64,000 nt of DNA from JANNSX01 sp041397825. GTDB taxonomy: Bacteria; Pseudomonadota; Alphaproteobacteria; Rhizobiales; Hyphomicrobiaceae. The DNA is taken from the NCBI GenBank assembly GCA_041397825.1, contig JAWKVX010000008.1, forward strand, positions 48,779-112,778. The letters are read 5' to 3'. Shown here piece after piece: positions 45,762 to 54,123 of the stretch; position 1 is the first letter of the stretch, and each line of letters begins with the position of its first letter. The position numbers were made by a program, and so were the translations under genes. The notes under the pieces were generated by a model, which saw only the letters and a list, made by a program, of their open reading frames with translations, searched no databases and was not told the DNA's origin.

Positions 45762-46333
45762 TCGACCTCCCAGAACCAGATCTCGCGCGCCGCCGAATAG
45801 GTATGGTAGTAGCCGAGCCAGGAGAACCACTCCATCAGCCAGGCGGCCGAGGTGCGATAGCCGTTCCACACATCGATGTGGTCGCCGGTCGGCGCCTTTT
45901 CCTTCACATGCTCGATTCCGTTCGGACCGTTGACCGCAATGCTGCGCGTCCAATAGTCCTTGAAGAAGACGATGCCGCGCCGACCGAACATGCGGTTGTA
46001 GAAGTCGGCGACCTCGGCCCCGATGATCTTCTCGACCGGCTTCATGCCGGGAAGGCCCAGCCGGCCGACGGCGTCGGCCGTCTGCTGGGCGTTGAGGCAG
46101 TGCATCGCATCGCGCGGGTGATACTCGCAGGTGGTGATCCGGCCGAGCTGGTCGATGGTGACGCCTGCGCCTTTGAGGCAAACGCCCATGCGGATCGCGC
46201 ACTGGTTCGCATAGGAGGGCGTGCCGCGCAGCCTGACGCCTCCCATGTCCTTCGGCAGCCGGCACGGCAGTTGCTCGGCGTTGTTCAGAGGATGACTGCG
46301 CCAGAGCGCAGCGAAGTCGAGCCGGGTTGCCAT
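45758..46333 (-). CDS. Tae4-like peptidoglycan amidase (T6SS amidase effector 4 family)
   Basis: A 191-residue cysteine amidase-like protein. The active-site pair expected for Tae4 is present: Cys45 in NQCAIRMGVCLKGAG and His152 in TGDHIDVWNG. The motif RRGIVFFKDYW between them is also typical of the family. Tae4 enzymes cut the D-Glu-mesoDAP bond in peptidoglycan of rival cells and are delivered by type VI secretion. No T6SS gene, Hcp or VgrG is in the window, and no signal peptide is present. The N-terminal WRSHPL and the Cys at 24, 52 and 79 are extra features. ATG 46333 follows GAGAGG. Coupled to the two-helix membrane protein gene. Confidence 0.85.
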   Translation of the reverse strand: MATRLDFAALWRSHPLNNAEQLPCRLPKDMGGVRLRGTPSYANQCAIRMGVCLKGAGVTIDQLGRITTCEYHPRDAMHCLNAQQTADAVGRLGLPGMKPVEKIIGAEVADFYNRMFGRRGIVFFKDYWTRSIAVNGPNGIEHVKEKAPTGDHIDVWNGYRTSAAWLMEWFSWLGYYHTYSAAREIWFWEVE

Positions 46334-46670
46334 GTGCCTCTCTCGATCCCTCTTACGCCGCGTCATGCTCGCGAGAGCGCCGACCCCCGGACTATAGGCC
46401 GGGGCCCGGCCGACGGCAAACCGACGGGCCCCCTCGGGTCAAGCCGGAAGCCCGCCCCGGCATGGGATTGGCGTCAGGGCGTAACGATCCTGCCACGCAA
46501 GGCTCAGGGATACCGGGCGCGCGTTGCGTACCCCCCCCCGCTGGCAGGACGCCGCCCTCGGTCGACAGAAACATGGCAGACATCCCGCGCGTTGGTGTTG
46601 ACACCCGGCAGGCGCGCTGATTGCCTCACGAAAAGCAGAGGCCAAGCAAGTGGCGCCGACCGAGGACAAA
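46334..46670. other. Intergenic region between the Tae4-like and CocE-family genes
   Basis: A 337-base gap between divergent genes. It contains an inverted repeat CCCCGG-N8-CCGGGG at 46385-46404, a run of nine C at about 46531-46539, and a TTGACA -35-like element at about 46603. No convincing -10 follows at the usual spacing. It must hold promoters for both neighbours, but I could not fix them from sequence. Confidence 0.4.
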
Positions 46671-48716
46671 ATGAAAAGCAAGGGCAGCAAGGGCGAAGTC
46701 GACTATCGGGCTCTGGTCGAGAATGTGGAAATCGCCTGGATCCCGATGAGCGACGGCCGGAAGCTCGCCGCCCGCCTGCTTCTGCCGCGTGACCCGAAGG
46801 CCCGACCGGTCCCGGCCATTCTCGAATACATTCCCTATCGCCGCCGCGACGGAACGCGCGTTCGCGACGACGACACCCACTACTGGTATGCCGCCAACGG
46901 CTTCGGTTCGGTGCGTGTCGATATCGCCGGCTCCGGCGACAGCGACGGCCTCGTCGAGGACGAGTATGTGAAGCGTGAGCAGGACGATGCCCTCGAGATC
47001 ATCGCCTGGATCGCCAGGCAGGACTGGTGCACCGGCTCGATCGGCATGATCGGCATCTCCTGGGGTGGATTCAACGGGCTGCAAGTCGCTGCCCGCCGGC
47101 CGCCCGCCCTCAAGGCCGTCGTGTCCCTCTGCTCGACCGTCGACCGCTACCACGACGACGTCCACTTCATGGGCGGCTGCCTCTTGAACGACACCATGGA
47201 TTGGGGCGGCTATTTCTTTCAGATCTTAGGGCTCCCCCCCGACCCAGAGATCGTCGGTGAGAAGAATTGGCGGAAGATGTGGAAGCACCGCATCGACAAC
47301 ATGGAGAATCCCGTCGCCACATGGATGGAGCACCAGACCCGGGATGCCTTCTGGAAGCACGGCTCCGTCATCGAGGACTATTCGAGAATCAGCGTTCCCG
47401 TCATGAACGCCTCCGGCTGGGTCGACGGCTATACGACGGCCGTGTTCCGGACGGTCGAGAACATGGGCCCGCACTCGAAGGGCATCGCCGGGCCCTGGGG
47501 TCACAAGTATCCCCACCATGGCGTGCCGGGCCCGGCTATCGGCTTCCTGCAGGAGACGAAGCGCTTCTTCGATCGTTGGCTCAAGGGCGAGAAGAATGGC
47601 GCCGAGAGCGATCCGGCGATGCGTGTCTATGCTCAAGACAGCCTGAAACCCAAGCCGCATCACGACATGCGGCCCGGACGCTGGATCGGCTTCGATCAAT
47701 GGCCGAGCCCCAACATCAAGATGCAGAAGCACTATCTGGCGGGCGCGGAGCTGACGAGGACTGCCCCCCGCAAGAACATCGAGCTACGCTCGGTTTGCTC
47801 ACCCCTCACCACCGGCCTCGCCTCCGGCGAATGGTGCGCCTACGGCCTCGGCAAGATCGCGCCGGAGCTGGCGCTGGACCAGCGCGGCGAGGATGCCGGG
47901 TCATTGTGCTGGGATGGGCCGGTGCTCGAGGCGCCCATCACCATCGTCGGCGGACCGGTTGCGCGCTTGCGCATCTCGGCCGACAAGCCGCAGGCCCATA
48001 TCTGCGTCCGTCTCAATACCATCCACCCCGACGGCACGGTCGAGCGCATCACTTACGGGTTGCTCAACCTCTCGCATCGCGAAAGCCACGAGACGCCGAA
48101 GCCCCTCAAGAAAGGTCAGAGCTACGACGTGACCGTCGAGCTCGACGAGATCGCCCAGACGGTGCCCGCCGGGCATCGGCTCAGGGTCGCCGTCTCGACC
48201 AGCTATTTCCCCATGACCTGGCCGGATCCTGAAATGACGACGGTCACCGTCGACGGCGCCGGGTCGATGATCGAGCTGCCAGTGCTCGTCTCGGAGGACG
48301 GGTTGCCCAAGGTCCGATTCAAGCCGGTCGACAAGGCCCCTTCCGCGCCCTTGACCATCAAGGATCCGGGCGGCGAGACGCGCGAGATCCATCACGACAT
48401 CTCGACGGAGCGGACCACCTTCCGCCACGCCCGCAACGACGGGACCTTCATCATCGACGATATCGGCACCGAGGTCAGCCTGACGAAGACGAAGGAGTTC
48501 AGCGTCGTCCGCGACGACCCGACCTCAGCCCGCAGCCGTGTCCATTGCTCCACCCATTTCAAGCGCGGCAGATGGGATGCCCGAGCCGAGAGCGAGATCG
48601 TCATGACTTGCGACAAGAGCCACTTCCACCTCGAGGGGTGGCACCGGACCTGGGACGGCGGCAAGCCCTTTGCCGAACGGACGTTCAAGCGCTCGTTCAA
48701 GCGAAATTTCCTGTGA
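46671..48716 (+). CDS. CocE/NonD-family hydrolase
   Basis: A 681-residue hydrolase of the cocaine-esterase/NonD family. The alpha/beta-hydrolase core (about 30-330) has PAILEYIPYRRRDGT, a cap preceded by YWYAANGF, and the nucleophile serine in MIGISWGGFNG; the family's Asp and His follow further on (NASGWVDGY and PWGHKYPHHG). The C-terminal jelly-roll domain (about 340-600) has the X-Pro dipeptidyl-peptidase-like fold. It may act on acyl esters or on amide bonds of small solutes. ATG 46671 has GAGGA five bases upstream; GTG 46650 is a weaker choice. The 3' end overlaps the next gene by four bases. Cytoplasmic by sequence. Confidence 0.9.
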   Translation: MKSKGSKGEVDYRALVENVEIAWIPMSDGRKLAARLLLPRDPKARPVPAILEYIPYRRRDGTRVRDDDTHYWYAANGFGSVRVDIAGSGDSDGLVEDEYVKREQDDALEIIAWIARQDWCTGSIGMIGISWGGFNGLQVAARRPPALKAVVSLCSTVDRYHDDVHFMGGCLLNDTMDWGGYFFQILGLPPDPEIVGEKNWRKMWKHRIDNMENPVATWMEHQTRDAFWKHGSVIEDYSRISVPVMNASGWVDGYTTAVFRTVENMGPHSKGIAGPWGHKYPHHGVPGPAIGFLQETKRFFDRWLKGEKNGAESDPAMRVYAQDSLKPKPHHDMRPGRWIGFDQWPSPNIKMQKHYLAGAELTRTAPRKNIELRSVCSPLTTGLASGEWCAYGLGKIAPELALDQRGEDAGSLCWDGPVLEAPITIVGGPVARLRISADKPQAHICVRLNTIHPDGTVERITYGLLNLSHRESHETPKPLKKGQSYDVTVELDEIAQTVPAGHRLRVAVSTSYFPMTWPDPEMTTVTVDGAGSMIELPVLVSEDGLPKVRFKPVDKAPSAPLTIKDPGGETREIHHDISTERTTFRHARNDGTFIIDDIGTEVSLTKTKEFSVVRDDPTSARSRVHCSTHFKRGRWDARAESEIVMTCDKSHFHLEGWHRTWDGGKPFAERTFKRSFKRNFL

Positions 48717-49546
48717 TCGGAGAAAACGAGGGCGAGCAGGTCGAGAGGCCCCAGCCGAGCCTACGGACCCTGGCGGCCGCCTATGAGCGTGACGGATTCA
48801 TCTCGCCTGTTGCGATCATCAGTCAAACCGAGGCCCTCGAGCATCGACGACGCCTCGAGGCCGCCGAAGCGAAGATCGGACCCCTGCACTACAAGACCAA
48901 GGTCCACACGATCCTCAGGTCCGCTTACGAGCTGGCGACCCACCCCAACGTGCTCGACGTTGTCGAGGCGCTCCTCGGCCCGAACATCCTGCTCCACAAC
49001 GTGACCTACATCGTCAAGGAGCCGGGGTCGAAGTCGCATGTCAGCTGGCATCAGGATTTGACCTACTGGGGCTTCAACTCCGACGATCAGGTCTCGCTCT
49101 GGCTGGCGCTCTCGCCAGCCACGGAGGAGAGCGGTTGCATGCGCATGATCGCCGGCAGCCACACGCAGGGCATGGTCAGGCACGAGACGACCCAGGACGA
49201 GACGAACGTTTTGCTACAAGGTCAGACGGTTCGCGACGTCCACGAAGAGAACTCGATCCTCTGTCCGCTTTCTCCCGGCGAGGCCTCCTTCCATCATGGC
49301 TGGACGCTGCACGCCTCGATGCCGAACCGGTCGGCCGACCGGCGCATCGGCCTCAACGTTCAGTACTTCGCCACGCATGTGCGGCAGGTCAAAGCGGTCC
49401 GCGACAGCGCCATTCTCGTGCGCGGGCGTGACGACTACGGCTACTACGAGCCCGACATTCCCGCCGCCGCCGACCTGGAGCCGTCCGCATTGGCCCGACA
49501 GGAGGCGCTCGAGCGCCGCTACCGCGAGACGGCGGGAACGTCATGA
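48713..49546 (+). CDS. Phytanoyl-CoA dioxygenase (PhyH) family protein, coupled to the hydrolase
   Basis: A 277-residue Fe(II)/2-oxoglutarate oxygenase. Iron ligands are HQD in SWHQDLTYWG and the distal His in TLHASMPN; the 2OG-binding Arg follows in RRIGLNVQYF. Family blocks LHNVTYIVKEPGS and RMIAGSHTQG are present. The start codon is GTG 48713, overlapping the CocE-family stop in GTGA, so translation is coupled. Together with the hydrolase and the following ABC importer it suggests breakdown of an imported N-acyl or ester solute; the exact substrate is inference. It is 34% GC-independent of the other PhyH gene at 26820 only in the sense that the two differ throughout; identity was not measured. 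Confidence 0.87.
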   Translation: MIGENEGEQVERPQPSLRTLAAAYERDGFISPVAIISQTEALEHRRRLEAAEAKIGPLHYKTKVHTILRSAYELATHPNVLDVVEALLGPNILLHNVTYIVKEPGSKSHVSWHQDLTYWGFNSDDQVSLWLALSPATEESGCMRMIAGSHTQGMVRHETTQDETNVLLQGQTVRDVHEENSILCPLSPGEASFHHGWTLHASMPNRSADRRIGLNVQYFATHVRQVKAVRDSAILVRGRDDYGYYEPDIPAAADLEPSALARQEALERRYRETAGTS

Positions 49547-49691
49547 AACCGGTTGCGCCATCGGTCGGCGGCCACACAAACGGGCTTCCCCGGTGGCTTG
49601 TCGGGCTGATAGGCTATTGCTCGAGAGTCCGGTATTCGAGACGAATGAAGGAACACCGAGGTCGCCCCAACAACCCGCCTGGAGGAACACC

Positions 49692-51251
49692 ATGGGCCGC
49701 ATGGACATCAGTCGCCGCACAATTCTGAAGAGTGCAACCGCACTTTCCGCGCTCGCTGCACTTGGCATCAAGCCGAGTCAGGTGCTCGCGGCCGATGCCG
49801 ACCTCCTCAAGGTCCGCATGGAGGCCGACATCCAGGTGCTCGATCCCGGCTATATGATCGGCGGCGCCGAGACATCGATCGACTTCGCCTGCCTGCCGCG
49901 GCTGGCGGTTCCGGTCCAGGACGACAAGGGCAATTGGGGCTGGCTGCCGTCCGACTATGTCGAGAAGATCGTGCAGGAGGACCCGACCCATATCCCCTTC
50001 ACGCTGAAACAGGGCCTGATGTGGTCCGGCAGCGCCGGTGAGTTGACCGCCGAGGACGTGAAATACTCCTTCGAGCGGATGCTGAAATCGGACTGGGCGG
50101 CCCGCTTCCCTGTACTCGACCATGTCGAGGTCACCGACAAGTACAGCGGCGTCGTCGTCCTCAAGAACCCCTTCGCGGCGACGTTCCTGATGGGCATCGC
50201 CTCGGAGTCGGGCTCGATCGTGCCCAAATCCGTGGTCTCGGGGCTGAAGGACGAGAAGTTCACGACCGAGCTCCCGGCCCAGCTCGGACCCTACATCATG
50301 ACGGAGTGGACGCCGAAGCAGCGTGTCGTCCTCAAGATCAATCCGGACTGGAAGGGCACGCCAGGGACTTTCAAGGAGATCCACTTCGTCAACGTCGAGG
50401 ACACCAAGGCGGCCGAGCTCGCCTACGAGGCCGGCGAGGTGGCCATCACCAACGTGCTGCCGGATACGGCGGCACGCTATCAGAAGCAGATGCCGCCGGC
50501 TTCCAAGCTCATCACCCATCCCGGCCCCTACTACACCTGGATCGGGCTCAATTCCGAGCATGAGAAGCTCAAGGACATCCGGGTCCGCAAGGCCATCCAG
50601 CGGGCGATCGACGTCGATTCGATCCTGGCCGCGGCCTATGGCGGCGTCGCGACGAAGGGCTTCGGTGTGGTGACCGAGGGCATTCCGGGCTATCGCACGG
50701 AATCGAAATACGGCTACAACCCGGATGAGGCACGGGCCCTGCTGGCCGAGGCCGGCGTCAGCGATCTCTCGCTGGAGTTCAAGACCTTCAACGAGGCCTA
50801 CCGGATCACGGCGGCGCAGATCGTCCAGGCCAACCTTGCCGATGTCGGCATCAAGCTCGAGATCATCCCGCTCGACTCCGGTCCTTTCTGGAATCTGGGG
50901 CTCGAGGACAAGGGCGACGAATGGAAGTCGCTGCAGATGTGGTGGATGCGCTACCGCATGTCGCCCGATCCGTCCGATGGCATCCAATGGTTCCTCAAGA
51001 ACCAGGTCGGCGTCTGGAACTGGGAGCGCTGGTCGGACCCAGAGTTCGAGGATCTCTGGGCCAAGGGTCTCGTCGAGACCGACGACGCCAAGCGCAACGA
51101 GATCTATCTCCGGATGCAGGAGATCATGGAGGATACGGGCTGCTACGTGTGGATCACCCACGACCCGATCAGCTACATCTACTCCGAGAAGATCGTTCCG
51201 GCGTTCGATCCCGGCAGCGAGGTCCGCATCGAGCGTTTCACAACGGCGTAA
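49692..51251 (+). CDS. ABC transporter substrate-binding protein (Dpp/Opp family 5)
   Basis: A 519-residue periplasmic binding protein of the peptide/nickel/opine family. A Tat-type signal is present (SRRTILKS with the hydrophobic ALSALAALGI and cleavage near QVLA), so it may be exported folded. The lobes show FCLPR-like FACLPRLAVP, YSFERML, EWTPKQRVVLKINP and RKAIQRAIDVDSILAAAYGG, all typical. The start ATG 49692 follows GGAGGAACACC. The ligand, probably an oligopeptide or opine, is not fixed by these motifs. The permease genes begin 68 bases downstream, after a perfect hairpin. Confidence 0.93.
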   Translation: MGRMDISRRTILKSATALSALAALGIKPSQVLAADADLLKVRMEADIQVLDPGYMIGGAETSIDFACLPRLAVPVQDDKGNWGWLPSDYVEKIVQEDPTHIPFTLKQGLMWSGSAGELTAEDVKYSFERMLKSDWAARFPVLDHVEVTDKYSGVVVLKNPFAATFLMGIASESGSIVPKSVVSGLKDEKFTTELPAQLGPYIMTEWTPKQRVVLKINPDWKGTPGTFKEIHFVNVEDTKAAELAYEAGEVAITNVLPDTAARYQKQMPPASKLITHPGPYYTWIGLNSEHEKLKDIRVRKAIQRAIDVDSILAAAYGGVATKGFGVVTEGIPGYRTESKYGYNPDEARALLAEAGVSDLSLEFKTFNEAYRITAAQIVQANLADVGIKLEIIPLDSGPFWNLGLEDKGDEWKSLQMWWMRYRMSPDPSDGIQWFLKNQVGVWNWERWSDPEFEDLWAKGLVETDDAKRNEIYLRMQEIMEDTGCYVWITHDPISYIYSEKIVPAFDPGSEVRIERFTTA

Positions 51252-51259
51252 GATGATCC

Positions 51260-51291
51260 GGACACTGGCGGGCCTGAGCTCGCCAGTGTCC
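51260..51291 (+). terminator. Perfect intercistronic hairpin in the importer operon
   Basis: GGACACTGGCG and CGCCAGTGTCC form an 11-bp perfect stem around a 10-base loop. It starts 8 bases after the binding-protein stop and ends 27 bases before the permease start. With no U-tract it is likely an mRNA-stabilising or partially terminating element that raises the binding protein above the membrane subunits, as in other ABC operons. Confidence 0.6.
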
Positions 51292-51318
51292 ACCTGAACG
51301 TCCGCAGATTGGCAGGCC

Positions 51319-52263
51319 ATGATCCTCTATGTCGTCCAGCGCATCGGGCTTGCTCTGCTGGTCTGCTTCACGTCGATGGTGATGCTGTTCACCGCCCTGA
51401 AGCTCATTCCGGGCGATCCGGCGACGATCCTGCTCGGTGCCAGAGCGAGCGCCGAGATGAAGGCCCGCATAACCCGCGAGATGATGCTCGATAAATCCGT
51501 ACCGGAGCAGCTGGTCACATTTGTCGGACGGATACTGAGCGGCGATCTCGGGACCGATATGTGGAGCCAGCGGCCGGTGGCACTCCTGGTCTGGGACAGC
51601 CTGCCCTATACATTGACCCTCATCGCCGTCGGGCTCGGCTGGGCGGCATTGATCGGCATCCCGCTCGGCTGCTACTCCGCCATTCGCCGCAACTCCTTTC
51701 TCGACAAGCTCACAGGGGTCCTCTCTGTCGGCACGATCTCCATCCCTTCCTTCGTCGTCGCCATCTATGTCATCCTGCTCTTTGCCATCGAGCTCGGGTG
51801 GCTGCCCTTCCTCGGCGCGGGCGAGAGGGGCGATTTCAAGGATCAGGCCTTGCATCTCGTCATGCCGAGCTTTGCGCTTGGCCTCGGCTGGGTCGGCTAT
51901 CTCTCCCGGATCGTCCGCGCATCGATGCTCGAGGTGATGGGCGAGAACCACGTGCGCACGGCCCGCGCCTTCGGCCTGCCGGAGTTCCAGATCATCAGGG
52001 CCTATGCGCTGCGGCTCGCCATCCTGCCTACCATCACGCTGCTGGCGCTGGCCTTCGGAGGTCTGCTCTCGAGCGCCGTCTTCATCGAGTTCCTGTTCGC
52101 CCGGCCCGGCATCGGCAAGCTGATCGTCGATGCCGCCAACGTCCGCAATGTCCCGATCGTCCAGGGGGCCGTCCTCACCACCGTCTTTCTCTTCACTGTC
52201 GCCATGCTGATCGCCGATCTTCTCATCGTCTGGCTGGACCCCCGTGCCCGTGCCAAGCTCTGA
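51319..52263 (+). CDS. ABC transporter permease, DppB type
   Basis: A 314-residue inner-membrane permease with six helices. The N-terminus ILYVVQRIGLALLVCFTSM is the typical DppB start. The cytoplasmic coupling-helix motif is RTARAFGLPEFQIIRAYALR, an EAA-type loop that contacts the ATPases. LEVMGENHVRTARAFG precedes it. ATG 51319 follows the hairpin and GGCAGGCC. It pairs with the next permease; their coding regions overlap by about 20 bases if the GTG at 52244 is used. The ligand follows that of the binding protein. Confidence 0.95.
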   Translation: MILYVVQRIGLALLVCFTSMVMLFTALKLIPGDPATILLGARASAEMKARITREMMLDKSVPEQLVTFVGRILSGDLGTDMWSQRPVALLVWDSLPYTLTLIAVGLGWAALIGIPLGCYSAIRRNSFLDKLTGVLSVGTISIPSFVVAIYVILLFAIELGWLPFLGAGERGDFKDQALHLVMPSFALGLGWVGYLSRIVRASMLEVMGENHVRTARAFGLPEFQIIRAYALRLAILPTITLLALAFGGLLSSAVFIEFLFARPGIGKLIVDAANVRNVPIVQGAVLTTVFLFTVAMLIADLLIVWLDPRARAKL

Positions 52264-53134
52264 AACCGTGTCAGCCGGAACCCGAGCGCCGAGCGGCCTC
52301 CGGCTGCTGGCGCGGCGCATCGGCCAGGACCCGATGGGCGTTCTCGGACTGACGATCGTCGTCGCCGTGGTTCTGGTCGGGCTGCTGGCGCCCTGGATCA
52401 CACCCTTCGATCCCTTCAAGCTCAACATTCCCGACAAGCTGCAGTCACCGAACGTCGTGCATTGGATGGGGACCGACCAGCTCGGCCGCGACGTCTTCAG
52501 CCGCGTCATTCTCGGCACCCGCATCGCCCTCATCGTCGGCATCACCTCGGTGGCGATCGCACTGGTCCTCGGCCTGGCGCTCGGCCTCCTCGCGGGCTAT
52601 GGGCCGCGCTGGCTCGACAACATCCTCGTGCTCATATTCGATTCCTTCTACTCGTTCCCGACGGTCGTCCTGGCGCTCCTGGTCGCCGTGCTGCTCGGGC
52701 CGAGCCTCAACACGCTGATGCTCGTCATCGTCGTCATCCAGACGCCCGGCTACGCGCGCCTCACGCGCACGGCCACGCTCGCCCGCAAGAGCTCGGAATA
52801 CATCGACGCCATCCGCAGTCTGGGCGCGTCGCCGCTGCGCATCGTCGGGTTGCATGTGCTGCCGAATATCGTCGGACCGTTGTTCATCATCGCCTCCATG
52901 GATATTCCTGCCGTGGTCGCACTCGAGGCCGGCCTGACGCTGCTGGGGCTGGGCATTCCGCCCCCTGCGCCCTCCTGGGGCCGCACCATTCAGGAAGGCT
53001 TCCTGCTGATCCGCGAGGCGCCCTGGATCGTCTTCTGCGGTGGTCTTCCACTGATCATCACGACGCTCGGCTTCACGTTCCTCGGCGAGGCCTTGCGCGA
53101 CCTGCTCGATCCCAAGCTGAGGCGGGTCGTATGA
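52244..53134 (+). CDS. ABC transporter permease, DppC type
   Basis: A 296-residue inner-membrane permease of the DppC group with six helices. Its N-terminal domain has PFKLNIPDKLQSPNVVHWMGTDQLGRDVFSRV (only part quoted elsewhere: GTDQLGRDVFSR is the family hallmark). The EAA-type loop is EYIDAIRSLGASPLRIVGLH. GTG 52244 overlaps the previous gene; GTG 52268, just after that gene's stop, is an equally plausible start that removes eight residues. The stop overlaps the ATPase start in ATGA. Confidence 0.94.
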   Translation: MPVPSSETVSAGTRAPSGLRLLARRIGQDPMGVLGLTIVVAVVLVGLLAPWITPFDPFKLNIPDKLQSPNVVHWMGTDQLGRDVFSRVILGTRIALIVGITSVAIALVLGLALGLLAGYGPRWLDNILVLIFDSFYSFPTVVLALLVAVLLGPSLNTLMLVIVVIQTPGYARLTRTATLARKSSEYIDAIRSLGASPLRIVGLHVLPNIVGPLFIIASMDIPAVVALEAGLTLLGLGIPPPAPSWGRTIQEGFLLIREAPWIVFCGGLPLIITTLGFTFLGEALRDLLDPKLRRVV

Positions 53135-54123
53135 GCACGGCCGCCGCGTCCCGATTGTCCCTGTCGATAAGCGACCTCAGCGTCGACTTCCGGACGCTCG
53201 CCGGCCCGGTTCACGCCTTGCGCAACATCTCGATCGACGTGCCGATGGGCTCTATCGTCGGCATCGTCGGCGAGAGTGGATCGGGAAAATCGACACTGGC
53301 GCTGGCGATCGTCCGCCTGATGGCCGCCAATGCCGTCGTCACAGAGGGCCGGATCGCCTTTCACGACCAGAACCTGCTCGAGCTCGATGAAAACGGCATG
53401 CGCGCGCTTCGCGGCGAGCGCATCTCGATGGTTTTCCAGGATCCGATGACCTCGCTCAACCCGGTCAGAACGATCGGCCAGCAGATGGCCGACATCCAGT
53501 ATCGGGACTCGAGCCCGGTCGCCGCCAAGCGCGCCCTGTCCATCGAGCTCCTGAAACGCGTCGGCATTCCCGACGCCGAGCGGCAGCTCAAACGCTATCC
53601 GCACGAGTTCTCCGGCGGCATGCGGCAGCGCATCTCGATCGCCATGAGCCTGCTGCTCAAGCCCGAGATCCTGATCGCCGACGAGGTGACCACGGCCCTC
53701 GACGTCACCATGGAGGCGCAAATCCTGCACCTCCTGCGTCAGCTGCAGAGGGAGACCAGCAGCACGATCCTCTTCATCTCGCACAACCTCGGCGCCGTGG
53801 CCGAGCTCTGCGACCGCGTCGTCGTCCTCTATGCCGGCGAGGTGGTCGAGGACGGCAGCGTCTACGACATCTTCGCCCGTCCGCAGCACCCCTACACGAA
53901 GGCGCTCTTGGAGTGCGATCCGGCTCGGATTGCCGAGACGACGCGGACGCTGCCCGTCATCCCGGGCGATGTGCCGAACCTGCTCAGACTGCCGCCCGGC
54001 TGCGTGTTCGAGCCACGCTGCAATGCCGCGTTCGAGCCGTGTGCGGCGCGGCGACCGCCCGATGTCGCGGCAGGCCCCGATCATCACGCCCGCTGCCATC
54101 TTCTCGACAGGGGCCGCCGATGA
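53131..54123 (+). CDS. ABC transporter ATP-binding protein, DppD/OppD type
   Basis: A 330-residue ATPase. Walker A is GESGSGKSTLALAI, the Q-loop MVFQDPMTSLNP, signature FSGGMRQRISIAMSLL, Walker B LIADEVTTALDVT and the switch His in LFISHNLG. The C-terminal Cys-containing tail (LPPGCVFEPRCNAAFEPCAARR) is the oligopeptide-family extension that binds an iron-sulfur cluster in some homologues. The Glu after Walker B Asp is present. ATG 53131 overlaps the permease stop and its own stop overlaps the next ATPase start, so the three genes are coupled. Confidence 0.95.
   Translation: MSTAAASRLSLSISDLSVDFRTLAGPVHALRNISIDVPMGSIVGIVGESGSGKSTLALAIVRLMAANAVVTEGRIAFHDQNLLELDENGMRALRGERISMVFQDPMTSLNPVRTIGQQMADIQYRDSSPVAAKRALSIELLKRVGIPDAERQLKRYPHEFSGGMRQRISIAMSLLLKPEILIADEVTTALDVTMEAQILHLLRQLQRETSSTILFISHNLGAVAELCDRVVVLYAGEVVEDGSVYDIFARPQHPYTKALLECDPARIAETTRTLPVIPGDVPNLLRLPPGCVFEPRCNAAFEPCAARRPPDVAAGPDHHARCHLLDRGRR

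Noticed and set aside
46531..46539. Run of nine C upstream of the CocE-family gene as a phase-variable tract
   Set aside because: The run is 120-140 bases upstream of the start, outside any reading frame, and a single short tract gives no evidence of switching.
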